64,000 nucleotides of DNA from Lineus longissimus (lineage: Eukaryota; Nemertea; Pilidiophora; Heteronemertea; Lineidae). The stretch covers positions 11,098,001 through 11,162,000 of the forward strand of contig NC_088316.1 in the NCBI RefSeq assembly GCF_910592395.1, in the 5' to 3' direction. The translations under genes and the position numbers were made by a program. The notes beneath the pieces were generated by a model that was not told where the DNA came from, made no database searches, and saw nothing but the letters and a program-made list of their open reading frames with translations. Below, piece by piece: positions 12,443-24,430 of this stretch (positions within the stretch are counted from its first letter, which is position 1; every line of letters begins with the position of its first letter).

Positions 12443-13316
12443 CCTCCCGCCAACCATATTCGTTGCGTTCGACTTGGTGCCATTTTAGATCTTGCATCAT
12501 CTTTCGGAAACTTCCGATTGTCCCCGAATATTTCAGAAGAGGCAAGGCGCGCAACCGTGTGCAAAATGATGCGCCGTGTGCAAACCTGATCCAGTCAAAT
12601 GCAGCACAGACATTTGTCAAGCGGACAGTGCATTGAACAGACTATTTAGTATTTGGAAGTGCGTGAGAATATGTTTGTATTTTGTTTAATTTTGTTTACA
12701 ATTGTTAGTAATTGTGGGTGAAAATCTGGTACACGATTGATACCGGTCTTTACTTTGGTTGAAGGACGTATTGTAGAAATGTCTTAGCCTTAGAAATGAT
12801 TGTGCAGCTTCTTCTTCTGTATTCTTGCTCATCTTCAATGCTGAAGGCTTTGGCAAGCTGCCATTTCTAACGCTAAGAAGTATTAACTCAAAGTCGAGAG
12901 GGTACGATAAGGGGTCAAAACCTTACCCTGTCCCACAGTGGTATGGCATGTATGGTACTTCCCCACTGTGGTAGCTACCAATCCATACCCAGGGAAATTA
13001 GAAGAACAATGAAATTATAAGAACAAGAAGCGTGACGCGAGCGCCAAAGCGGGGGGGGGGGGGCTCCCCCAGAAAGATTTTATGATAAAACATGATTTCC
13101 TGGCATCTGACAGCAGATTGTTACATTTACAAAATCATATATTTTGGACGATTTTTATGTGACCAATTACAATTCGTACACAATTTCAGTCTCCCCGCAA
13201 TAGGCTACGGTTAAGATGAGTTCTCATAGTGCTACACTATACCTGGTATCTCAGTGTTACCAAAACTCAAATCTGAATGTTAAAAAACACATTTTCAGCA
13301 AAAACGTTGGTGGGCT
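12443..13316. other. No gene; hairpin and poly-G tract
   Basis: A short hairpin (CCACAGTGG ... CCACTGTGG) lies at about 12942-12978. A poly-G tract lies near 13052-13063. Confidence 0.5.
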
Positions 13317-14774
13317 TTGTCCCATTCTGTAATGCTAAAGATTTTAGAGATGACGTTAAAGTTGACAGCGATATTTTTGGTTGCATTTCTTGCAACCGCT
13401 TGGCTCATGGACCCAGATAACGGGGATGATGCTCCAAGAGGCCTACCAAGGAGGCACCATAGTTATACGGTGGAGGCCAAGGTCCGACATGTCTTGGAGT
13501 GCCAGGGTTTAATTCTACAAGGCCGACTCCTTAACCCTGCAGAATACGCGAGACGGTACCACATACCTGTCACAACCCTCAGACGATGGATAAACGATAT
13601 CGACAATTTAATGGAACAGATGGAAAGAAATTCCCATTCTCGACGAGTCAGAGAAGATCACAACGGGTGTTGGCCGGAATTGGAAGAAAGTGTCCATCAG
13701 TCATTTATTGATCAGAGGAGAATTGCACTGCCGGTCTCAAGGAGTGACTTGCGCAATGCGGCCCTTCGAATCTTTCAAGACTGGGTGGACGACTTGCTGC
13801 TACAGCAGAGACAAGAACTATACCAAAATCGACCTCAGCGTTCGTTGTTTCGGGCCAGCGATGGATGGACCACCAGGTTTATGCAGAGGAAACGCATTGT
13901 TTTCCGTCGCCGGACGACAAATTCTACGGTACTTCCCGCTGACGCCAATGAACGGGTACAGAACTTCCGTGACGGAGTGAGAGACACTGTTCACGCTTTA
14001 GAAATTCAAACAATTTGGGATATGAATGAAACATTAATGCAGTTGGACTTTCGCCCGCTCTATACAGCCGAAACTAAAGGAACCCCAAATGTGGATATCA
14101 AAACCAGTCGTGGTAATCATAAGCTGGGTTGTACCGTCACTCTTGCGATCGGGACGAATGGGCGTAAAGCTCCTGTGCAGATCATATTTAGACAGCCTGG
14201 TTTCATCAGAGAAATAAGAGCATTGGACAACATCCCCGACAACGTAAGGGTAACGTCATCTCGTAGTGGATGGCAAAATGCGGAAACAATGCAACATTGG
14301 CTTCACGAGATTTTCTTCCCACAACTTGAGGATGCTGAGCCCGGAAGAACTTTGCTGCTTCTGGACCAGTTTCGTCCACATCAGGCGGAGGACTTTAACC
14401 TTCCATTAGTTGAGTCAGGTCTCAAGGAGTGTTGTTGTCGACTTCATACCGGCCCGATGTACATCCTTGGTACAACCTTTGGATTTAACGGTTATCCATG
14501 GATTTAAATGCACCGTAAGGAGCGAAGGAAGCTATGGAAACGGCAGCACACAGCGGCTGATGGTCAGTGCCCACAGATTACATTAACAGACGTGATTAAC
14601 ATTGTGAGTGAAGCTTGGGCTGACGTATCACCTGAAGCGCCAGATCGTGCCTTTCAGGCAGCCCAGTTGTTAGGGGATGCTCAGCCTGCTGAAGATCTGT
14701 TGCTCGCGGAGGAAGAATTGTCAGATGATGATGAGGACATACGGTTTGATGTTGAACCTGATATGAGACAGTGA
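13317..14774 (+). pseudogene. Decayed pogo/Tigger-like (DDE_1) transposase
   Basis: The first frame (13317-14507, 396 codons) has a hydrophobic non-homologous start. A helix-turn-helix region follows at about residues 50-95, then a CENP-B-like second HTH at about 116-200, then a DDE_1-type core from about 230. The usual NMDET motif reads DMNET (235-239), so the first catalytic Asp is Asn. The second Asp is in LLLLDQF (D350). The region expected to hold the third acidic residue (QPLD-like) lies in another frame near 14478-14510. The C-terminal part then continues in a third frame at 14508-14774, with an acidic tail. At least two frameshifts plus the lost Asp make it inactive. The real start is probably internal. 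Confidence 0.75.
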
Positions 14775-16881
14775 AAATGAGGACTTGAGAGAGTGCGCTT
14801 TGATATTGATATCAACTAGAACTGAGATTTCACAGGCAGCACCTGTGAATTCATGAATCCAGGGTTGTTTTGAGGGCGATATCGTAAGAGTTGGTCTTGA
14901 GTATGGGAACCTGAAGGTCCGCGAGGCACCTGGGGAGAGAAGACTAGTTGAACGAATAAGATTCCATTTCTCGACAAATAATAACACGAACACTACTATT
15001 GATCTCATTATATGAATACCATTTAATTACAAACAAGTGAAAACAGATCATATCATATTCCTGGGCATAAATTAAAATAGGAGTGCGAGAACAAGGTTTT
15101 TTTAGCAGGAGGAAAGCGAGAACATTTTGCGCCGTCGTATTCCGATTTGACTGGTTAGTGGTGAAATCTGCTTTTACTTTTGCAAATTAACATATTCGTT
15201 TTTCTCGTTCTAACGTTGTCTGAATTAAAGATGCTTTCCAAATGCTTGACTGGTCTGGCAAGAGGCATTGCCAGGAAAACGTGACGTCATTTTGGCCATT
15301 CTTCTTACCGCACGCCCTCCCTCTCCGTAAAACTTCCTGAGATGGTGTGAAGTGGGAGGGCGCACAATGGGAACCACACTGCCGCGATGTTAATCGTTTT
15401 TAGCTCAGCTGACATAAGTCAGCTAAGCTTTACACATAACTAAGAAATGTCTGTCCGTCTGTCTGTCTGTCTGTCTGTCACACTATTGTTTTGGTGGCAC
15501 GTTTTTTTATTTTGAGAGGCAGCACTTTTTTAACGAGCTATGCTGAAAGGCCTATTGGTGTACTACAAAAAACACCGAAAGTTTTCGCCATTTGACCTAT
15601 ATTCAAATTGCGAGATCCTTTTTTTAAAAATGGCTATTTCTTTTTACAGCAAAGTTATTGCATTACACCTTGGCTAAATTTAATGAGTAAATTTTTCTTA
15701 TTGAAATTTTGTGAAAAATAGTTCTAAAATCTGTCACTAGAGGGAGCTCTTGGCCAAAAATGGTTTTAAATTATTTGAATTTCCCGCTGTATGACGTCAT
15801 CATTAACTCTGTTGGTTCTTCAAGTGGCTTCAGATTTCATCCTCCAAAAACCACATTCTGCAGCTTATTTTTCAAATGTAGCAATGTGATTCAATAGAAA
15901 CGCAATGAAAACCTGTAAATATCAGGTTGTGGTGATTACGGTTATAAAATAATCGTTTGGTAGGCTCTCAAAGTTCCGAAGTGGACCAAAATTCTTTGCG
16001 TCATGACATTAAATCAATATGTGCAAGTGGGGTCATGCAATTGCAATTCGCGGAATTAACTGGTTTCAAGCTCCCCACTCGCGTGGTTGTAGTGGTGCCC
16101 GTAAAACTCGATTGTATATCAAAAATTTAAGTGTTGAAGATCATTAATTTTCGTGGTTTAATCGATGATGTATGGAAAAACCAAGAAGACCCAAGGTAAG
16201 TAGTAACCTCATCTGTCATTCTCGGAAATTTGAAATAAATCCATCGAGTATTTGACGAGAAATTAGAAATTACGCACACTTTTGACGCGGTTACGTTGAT
16301 CGCGTCGGTGCCATTATAAACATAGAGGGCGATATCGTAGGGACGAATAGTATGCAAATGAGGTTGCCAGAAAAGCCTCTGCGCATGACTGATTGCTGTA
16401 ATATTATGGGATGGACTAATCGAAATGTAATGTAATGATTTCAGTTACGGCGAGTGCTTACATGTAGATCGTCAATATTTGCAAAAAATACTGTGGCTTT
16501 TTCACAGAGAATCGGTCTATTAAAACCAGTAGTGTCTGGTGCTTGGCACTGGTAGGCCTAGATAAGTTTTGAGTGGTGTGTTAGCCAATATTAGTTGGGC
16601 CTTGGCTAGGCCTATCCCTCTGTCATGTCGATGATAGATTGCTTCCACTTCCCGATGATCTGATCGTCCGACCTGCCGAATATTTATGTTTGCAAACAAC
16701 TACATAACTTTCATTTCTACTAGTAAAAAAAGATTCAGCTAAATAGAATATTTCCATTCAAAACTTTCATGTGTCTCTTCTGTATATAAATTTCATAAAT
16801 TTAAAATTTGCTTTCTACTAATTGTCATTTTCAAATTAGTACTTCTATATTCTCAAACACCATTTAACAATTCTGTTTTAG
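14775..16881. other. Gene-free; TCTG microsatellite and TTAGCTCAGCTGAC repeat end
   Basis: A repeat edge TTTTTAGCTCAGCTGAC lies at about 15399-15415, followed by a (TCTG)n tract at 15446-15480. The complementary edge TCAGCTGAGCTAAAAA appears near 39678, so this is one dispersed family. No gene seen. The start of the RPA-like gene is probably upstream of 16882 but is not identified. Confidence 0.5.
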
Positions 16882-18277
16882 GGGCAGGCACAGAAACATC
16901 CATTCCATCCACCTCCATTCCATGCATTCCATCCAAACCCACCATTCTATCTGAACCAACTGTCTCTGATGCAAAGAGGAAAATTGTCTTCACTCCAGAA
17001 AAAATGAAGAAAAGATTAGGTAATTTATATACAGTACATTCTATCAGTTGTTTTCTACAACCTAGTGTTTCAGCCAAAATGTAAATCCTTCAAAAACGAC
17101 TGAGGGAGGGCTCAAACAGTGTGCACTGTGCACTGCTAAATAAAACAGGGTCATATTTCCTGTATGCCATATGACATGAATTGCACAAAGATTCATATTT
17201 TTACAAAACTTCTTTTTCATTTCAGCTACGCCAACGAAGACATGTTCAACATTGGATGCTACCACAGCATCACCTTCAACATCAACCATCACACTAACTG
17301 GTTATGTGCATGATGTAGTGACCCAGTCCAAACACCTCACATTCAAATTACAAACTGCTGAAAATACATACCAGCATGTCATCACATTCGTACCTGAACA
17401 ATTCAAAGCCACATTGATCAATAACATGGAAAACACATTTCCTATTGAAATCCAAAACCATGGATTCATTCAGTCCAAAAACTCAAAACAAATGGATGTG
17501 AAACTAACATCTAAAACAAAAATCACTTCACTTCCTAAGCAACTCACATTCTGCCACAAACCTCCATCAACTGTAATTACTGCAGTCAACAGCATTCACC
17601 ACTTGCCAGCGTTTCAAAAGATAAACATAGAGGTCATTGTTCTTGCCCAAGAGGATAATACTGAAACAAAGAACACAACATCAGGGCCCATGACACTAAT
17701 GAACAAGTATGTTTCTGATGCTAGCGGACTGATCAAATTGACATCATGGGGTGACCACATTCATTCTCTTGAGGTTGGAAACAGCTTCAAACTCACCAAT
17801 GTTTCTGTCAAAGAATTCAATGAGGAAAAAAGTTTGTCAACAGCTGCACAAACAATCATCACTCCAATTACACAATTAACCAAGTACATACAAATGGAGA
17901 CTGCCACTATCAATGCAGAACTTGTGGGAGTTGACATTTCAAAGCATTACAGATGCAACATGTGCTCCACCCTCAACAATCATGTCGATTCATCATATGA
18001 CCGTTGTCAAAACTGTAACTGCCAACAAAAACTGACCAAAGTCGAAAACCTTTACAAAGGTAAAGGTACATTCCTACAAGGAAAACAATGCTTCAAATTG
18101 AACTTCAGTGAGAATTGTGTCTCGGAGATAGTAGATGCTATCAAAGCAGCTCAACAGGCAAATAACCAACTATCAGCACAGGACGTTGAATCCTTCTTAC
18201 TGGATTACAACAGCAATTTTGAGGTTGTTTTCTACAAAACCACTGCAACGATTATCTCTTGTACTCCCTGTGAGTAA
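16882..18277 (+). CDS. RPA-like single-strand DNA-binding protein (two OB folds, zinc ribbon), 5' incomplete
   Basis: Two joined exons are visible: 16882-17019 and 17226-18277. The intron is GT-AG, and the frame is kept across the junction (phase 1). The long exon gives an OB-fold-like region at about residues 10-110 from the Met at 17252. A second OB fold (about 115-215) has an RPA70-like signature with DASG and LTSWGD. A zinc ribbon follows, with CNMC and CQNC pairs near 236 and 257, and a helical C-terminus. RPA70 homologues bind single-stranded DNA in replication and repair. Short RPA-like proteins also travel with some transposons, such as Helitrons, and no Rep/helicase is seen here. The upstream exon is Ser/Pro/Thr-rich with a basic end. 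The true start is not found. Its 3' part is duplicated downstream. Confidence 0.7.
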
Positions 18278-19280
18278 GCCCTATCCTCACAGAAATGTTC
18301 AAAGTGTCATATCCACAATATTTGAGATTTGGTATTTGCTTAATGCCCAACATGTATTCAACTTACTGGAGAGTAAGATTCCTCTTTCTGTAATTATGTT
18401 ATGCTGTTAAGTTTAGGTTTCTCTGATTTTAGATATGAATCAAACAAATTATTGTGTTCTCTGTATTTTGATTTACCAATCATGTTATTATTTTGTAGTC
18501 ATTCTTTGTTATTGACATGTAAACCTCATGTATCTATGCAGAACTATCAATGCAAAACTTATAGCAGTTGACATTTCAAAGCATTAGGCCGGGTTCGCAT
18601 CAAGCTACACCGTATATAGACACGCCAAAAAACAATAGCTAAACAAAGTGACGTGTTCACCACCATCAAGCCATTGTTTGCCAGCTTGTCTATATACCAT
18701 GTAGCTTGATATGAACCCAGCCTTACAAATGCAACACCTGCTCCACTCGCAACAATCATGTTGATTCACTATATGACAGTTGTCAAAACTGTAACTGACA
18801 AAAGTCAAAAACCTTTACAAAGGTAAAGGTACATTCCTACAAGGAAAACAATGCTTCAAATTGAACTTCAGTGAGAATTGTGTCTCGGAAATAGTAGATG
18901 CTATCAAAGCAGCTCAACAGGCAAATAACCAACTATCAGCACAGGACATTGAATCCTTCTTACTGGATTACAACAGCAATTTTGAGGTTGTTTTCTACAA
19001 AACCACTGCAACGATTATCTCTTGTACTCCCTCTGAGTAAGCCCTATCCTCAAAGATATGTTCAAAGTGTCATATCCACAAGATTTGAGATTTGCTATTT
19101 GCTTAATGCCCAACATGTATTCAACTTACTGGAGAGTAAGATTCCTCTTTCTGTAATTATGTTATGCTGTTAAGTTAAGGTTTCTTCGATTTTAGATACG
19201 ACTCAAACAAATTATTGTGTTCTGTATATTTTGATTTACCAATCATGTTATTATTTTGTAGTCATTCTTTGTTATTGTTG
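17910..19280 (+). repeat. Tandem duplication of the RPA-like gene's 3' part
   Basis: About 17910-18510 is repeated at 18545-19280. The offset is 763 bp after the inserted MITE and 637 bp before it. The second copy has lost the reading frame through small deletions and an insertion, so it is a gene fragment. A third short fragment of the same segment lies at about 19553-19600 (ACTATCAATGCAGAACTTGT). Long non-coding parts after the stop codon are included, so this is a DNA-level duplication, not retroposition. Confidence 0.9.
18587..18722. mobile_element. 136-bp MITE with TTA target duplication
   Basis: Ends GGCCGGGTTCGCATCAAGCT and the complement of the right end (GGCTGGGTTCATATCAAGCT) form about 40-bp imperfect inverted repeats. 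TTA flanks both sides (18584-18586 and 18723-18725). The paralogous uninterrupted site at 17944 reads GCATTACAGATGCAAC with a single TTA, which proves the insertion. A TTA duplication fits PIF/Harbinger-type MITEs. It is too short to encode protein. Confidence 0.9.
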
Positions 19281-22204
19281 TTATACCTCCTGTATGTACA
19301 GCAGGGTGTTTCAGAAAACATCTCACCTACAAAATATTCCCCAACACTAAAACTAGGAAATATTTTGGTCTACAAATGTACACTGGCAGATGTGAAAGAC
19401 TACTCTTCAAATGTTTACTCTAATGGCTTATTGCATGATTGCACAAAACGCCTTTACCTGAATAGATTCTAAACAATGCAACAACCAACCTCACACTGTG
19501 GACAAATGGTACAATGCCCAATACCTTGCCTATTACATAATACTAGTAGTTATTAAACTATCAATGCAGAACTTGTGGCAGTTGACATTTCAAACATTAC
19601 AGATATGTATTGCTTTAACGTAATACATGTATATATCTTAACCATTATGAAATTGCTAAGACATTGTCCATTCTACCTTTTATTCCAGTGCTAAGTTAAT
19701 ATTCAAGCCATTTTCAACCCATTCACATAAAGGCCTCTTGTGCTTAATGCATTTTGCAATCAGAACAAACATTTCAAAAATAAGATCATTTATAACTCAC
19801 TTTATTTCATGAAACATTTATACCCCAAAATCATTAGATTTAAGTAACATTTTTAGATGATACATTTTTTCTGAACCACCTTGTAGTCTAACGTGTGTTT
19901 CATTGCTTTGTAAACAAGTCAGCATTTTGAACTTAAGCGACGTTTTTTTTTATTTCTTGAATTACAATATCTCGTCACTGCAAAACATTCAAATTCTGCT
20001 AAATGTCACAATACCCCTTTCCTCCTTTTTTTCCTGTATATCACATGCATTCCAAGCTTTAAAAAAATCCATAATCCAATTATTAAAAAGAGCATTAATC
20101 ACTAGCTGGATGACAATAATCATTGTAAACATTCCAGCATCTTCACTTCACTCAATATCTAGAATATAATTCATCTCTGTGATTTTCAATGATTCTATAT
20201 GATTTTCAATTACTTGCTCGACAAGATAATAATTACAAACCTATTACATACATGTATATGTATAGCTTTGCTTACATACATATATATTTTTCCATTTCAT
20301 TTTGTAATAAAATTCCATTCAGCATTATGTCTTCTTCAGTGTCTTTTCTTGCCATCTCTAGAGATTAATCCATCCCTCTTATATTTTTCAACATCCATCC
20401 ACATATGTATTAAATATCTACATATGAAGATATACAACCCCATCCACAAACTCTTCAAATACAGTTACAATAATAACTGCCAAAATCATTGTTCCCACTT
20501 TTTCAATCATCCTATGATTATAAGTCAGCTGAGCGTCCAGGCCGATGGGCCTCTTGTTATTTATAGACTTCAGCGGCAGAGATTTTAAGCACGGAAAAAG
20601 TAGATTAACTCGGCTAATCTCTATAGATTTTACCCAGGAATGTTTTCAAGGCGAGAGAAACATCTGATTTAAGTACTGCGCTTATTAGATTTCATGTTCA
20701 TGCCGAAGATTGGCCTAAACGTGGACGAAAAGAGTGCATTATCGAGTGTTGGAGAGGTCACGTGATTGTACGAGAAACCTGAGCGAAAACAATACTGACT
20801 CCAGCTCCCAGAGGGAGGAGCTGGATTTAACTTGAAATTATGTGGTTGTTCCTTCTGAAATGTCTTCATCCAAAGCTACAGAATCATGAAGCAATGCAGC
20901 GCTGCCACCTGGTGTTTATCAAACGAACTAAACCAGAAAACGTGGGACATGAGGGGTTTAAAACTTCACCCTCAAATAGGCCTACAAACGTCACATAAAT
21001 GCCTGATCAAGAGATATGTTCCTCATAGAACCCTTAAGACATATTACATACAGTTTACAGCATCCAAAAGAACATGATAAAGCGTCAAAACCCTGCCGAA
21101 GTTGAGGGTGTCCGAAATGACATGGCATCACCCGGAAAACATACATGTACGAAGATGTGCTACTTCAAGGACCAATTTCATTCATAATGCTACAATCATG
21201 AAGAAAATTCCACTTACTCAACGCTGCGAGAATCATCCCTTCACACAAGATTGTGATTACAAGATGACAGTTTGATTAGATCATCGTACATTTGAATAAA
21301 ATTGGCACCCGAAAATCCGCAAGAATCTTCTGGGCGGAAGTTGACAAAATGTGACACGAGGTAGCGAAAAACTGCAGAACATTCTGCGAACCAGTGTACA
21401 GCATGTCCCAAAAACCCTTTTAACGGAATTTACAGCGAATACGCGACATGCCCGCCCCCCTAACAGAGTTAAGTACCAGTACCCCAGCTGGGTACAAATA
21501 GAAAAGACATCAAAATTGTCACAACCTTAAATGTCCTAAGACAGAAAAGCGAAGACAATCCTTTGAACACACAGTAATGGTAGCACATCACCACCTTTGA
21601 CTTAAAAAAGAAAGCACTTGTAAACACAAGGCACATACACAACATAACCTAATTTCAGCAGTAACATCACTGCAAACTGTCACAGTAAATGGTGTTCTAT
21701 GATTGTCTCTACTCCTCATTATACAATTCCAAACACAACAGAGTGTACATCAAACTTACAGTCACCTGAGAAATCAAGAATAAAATGTGTATGATTACAC
21801 AAACAAACCCCAGACAGTCTCAGCAACTTCTGTCTAATTAGTATAATTAACCTTAACTAGGCATAACTCAGTGCGATACTGTTCCATATAACTTGTCACA
21901 ACCAGTAACAATCTCTTACCAAACTCAGAAATTTCAACTAGATTCAGAAATGCCTGATTTTAACTCTTTCAAATTATGGTGTCCCAAATCAAACCAATGA
22001 CACATACAAGTGAAAAACATAGCAACATGAAAACCATACATGTAGGCTACAACGGTACAAGCATGAAAACTACTCAACCTGAATCAAATACAAATGGTCC
22101 CCTTTGAAACCAAGCCAGTCTAGACTGTACTGAATCCTGGACTGCTAATACTGATTTTCTCAAAATTACAAAGTTTAGTAGTTTGATTCGAACGAATTTA
22201 AGAC
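19281..22204. other. Gene-free AT-rich stretch, possible BEL 3' flank
   Basis: No gene is recognised. A short motif pair GTCAGCTGAGCG and GATGGGCCTCTTGTT near 20524-20558 belongs to a dispersed family also seen near 27776. If the BEL element keeps a 3' LTR it should lie here, left of 22205. I could not define one, because no second LTR is available for comparison. Confidence 0.4.
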
Positions 22205-23917
22205 CTATTCATCTGTAACATTTCTAGGCGTGCGCTTTGCGTCCTCCTCCAAGACACAAATTTTGGCTACTGGGCGACGACGTGTTGCGGATGCGGTTTT
22301 AACGTCAACGGCGCAAACTCGTCCATCTTCCCCAGGGTAGACAGTGATCACTATGCCCAACTCCCAGCGCCCTCTGGGTTGATTGTCCTCGACTATTGTA
22401 ACCAAACTGCCTACAACCGTGTTTTCGTTCTCCATTGTCCATCGATCTCGGGCAGTGAGCGTAGGCAGATACTCTGTCTGCCATCGTCTGTAGACTTGAT
22501 TGGCGATCGACTGGCATCGGCGCCACCTCCTATGGCTGTTGATTTCCTTATCGGCACAGTCCGCTGGTGGTACCTTGTTATCTGCACGTCCCAAGAGAAA
22601 ATGGTTTGGTGTTAGCGGCTCCAAATCGTCCGGATCTGGGCTGTTGTGTGTAAGAGGCCTGCTGTTAAGAACAGCTTCCACTTCTATCAAGGCGATTCGC
22701 AACACCGTGTCGCTGACAAGCGTGTTATGAAGGGTGGCGTTCAGCGCACGTTTCACAGAAGCTACCAATCTCTCCCAGGCGCCCCCGAAATGTGGCGCAG
22801 CCGGAGGGTTGAAATGCCAGGTAATCTTATGCGGTGACAATAGCCCGTAGATTTTCGACTGGTCCAAGTCTTGTAGGCACCTAGCGAGTTCGGCTTCAGC
22901 TCCCTTGAAATTCGTTCCGTTGTCTGATGACAAATCCATTGGGTGTCCTCGCCTCCCTATAAAGGCTCGAAGACACATCAGAAAATCGTCTGTCTCTAGT
23001 GAATCTGCCAGTTCTAAGTGAACAGCGCGCGTGACCATGCATGTAAATAAGCAACCCCACCGTTTTACGGTGCTCCTGCGCTCTTTAACCAACATAGGCC
23101 CCCAGTAATCTACCCCAACATGTTGGAACACTCCCGAAGTTACATCCAATCGGCGTAATGGTAGATCTGCCATCCTTGGCAGTTTAGGCCTAACCTTTCT
23201 AAGAAAACAGAAGAAGCAACGACGGATTACTTGTTTCGCGACGAGCCTTGCTCTGACTGGCCAATACAATTTTTTCATTTCTGCGATCATATGCTCTTGC
23301 CCTCCGTGTCTCAAATTCCTATGAACTTGATCAGCCAGAAGCCTAGTAATGTGGTGGTCAAAGGGAAGTATTATCTGATGCTTAGAATCTCCGGGTACAG
23401 GCGCCCTATCCAGCCTACCCCCTTCCCTCATGCATTCTGACCGATTATCTAGAAAAGGGAACAGATTGAACAAATCGCTTTTCGAACTGAGTGATTTCCC
23501 TTCCTTTAGGATCTCCAGCTCCCTTCCATATCTCTCCTGTTGCGCTACGCGAACCCACATCATAGTCGCCTGATCCAATTCCTGAGCAGTGATCTCCAGT
23601 TCTCGGCATGGGGTCCTTTTCAGCCTGGGAATAGCTGACGCGAAGTTATTGACTGCCCGCTGTATCCAAGCAGTCCTACGTGCGAGTCCCTGCATCTTAG
23701 AGAAATGATACGCCTGTACGAATTGAGAGACGTCATATGGGTCCGGCTGGGCGATTTCATCATCATCTCCTGGACTGTCCTCCATTCCTATGTTAAACAC
23801 AGATTTCTTGACTTCCACATCGTCGTCCTCCAATCTGTGGTTGCTGTCTGACTTCTTTGTGGGCCATTCTTCCTGCGACTTCTGCAGATATTCTGGGCCA
23901 TTAACCCAGAGACGGTT
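22205..23917 (-). pseudogene. BEL/Pao integrase domain with DUF5641-like tail
   Basis: From Met 23833 the frame runs 542 residues to 22205. Visible parts are an H2C2-type zinc-binding region (about 159-210: HH, then H, then CFFC) and an integrase core with D242 (VGVDYWG), D304 (SDNGTNF) and E354 (GAWER). A C-terminal domain at about 430-520 matches the tail usual in BEL integrases. The frame is continuous upstream with the RNase H frame; only a TGA at 23918-23920 separates them. It is a domain of the pol polyprotein, not a separate gene. Confidence 0.9.
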
Positions 23918-24430
23918 TCAGATCAACTCCCTGAGTTTGAGACCTCGTGAACTGATATCAGCAGGATTTTGGTCTGTAGGAACATGCCTCCATTCGGACA
24001 CATCTGTATTCACCAGTATCTTCGCGACGCGATTTGCCACAAATGGTTTAAAGCGCCTAGCTGGATTATTTATGTACTTGAGGACGATCTCTGAATCTGT
24101 CCAATATACTTTGCGTTTGATAGGCAAGTTGAGCTCGGTCTCCAATGTGCCCACAAGACGTGAACCAATCAGCGCCCCCTGAAGTTCTAAGCGGGGAATA
24201 GACAACATTTTCAGTGGAGCGACGCGCGACTTAGACGCAAGAAGTGAACTATTGTATCCATCCTCGATTGGATAGCGCAAATATGCGGAGGCGGCAAAGG
24301 ATAGTTCGGACGCGTCAGTGAACACATGCAGCTCCATATTGTCATCGGATGACAAGAATTGCGGATGATACCTGGGGAGTTTAAAGTCTGGTAGCCTATT
24401 CAACTCTCCAATCCTGCCATTTTCCCAGCG
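23918..24430 (-). pseudogene. BEL/Pao RNase H-like domain
   Basis: This frame holds VFTDASELSFAASAY, SIPRLELQGALIGSRL and VYWTDSEIVLKYI, then VPTDQNPADISSRG, the typical series of the Pao-family RNase H (peptidase A17-annotated region). It ends in a TGA at 23918-23920 that lies in frame with the integrase. Its upstream junction to the reverse transcriptase needs a frame change at about 24400-24425. Confidence 0.88.

Noticed and set aside
13317-13410. Signal peptide or membrane anchor at the start of the pogo-like frame
   Set aside because: The hydrophobic start lies outside the transposase homology and is probably upstream sequence read in frame by chance.
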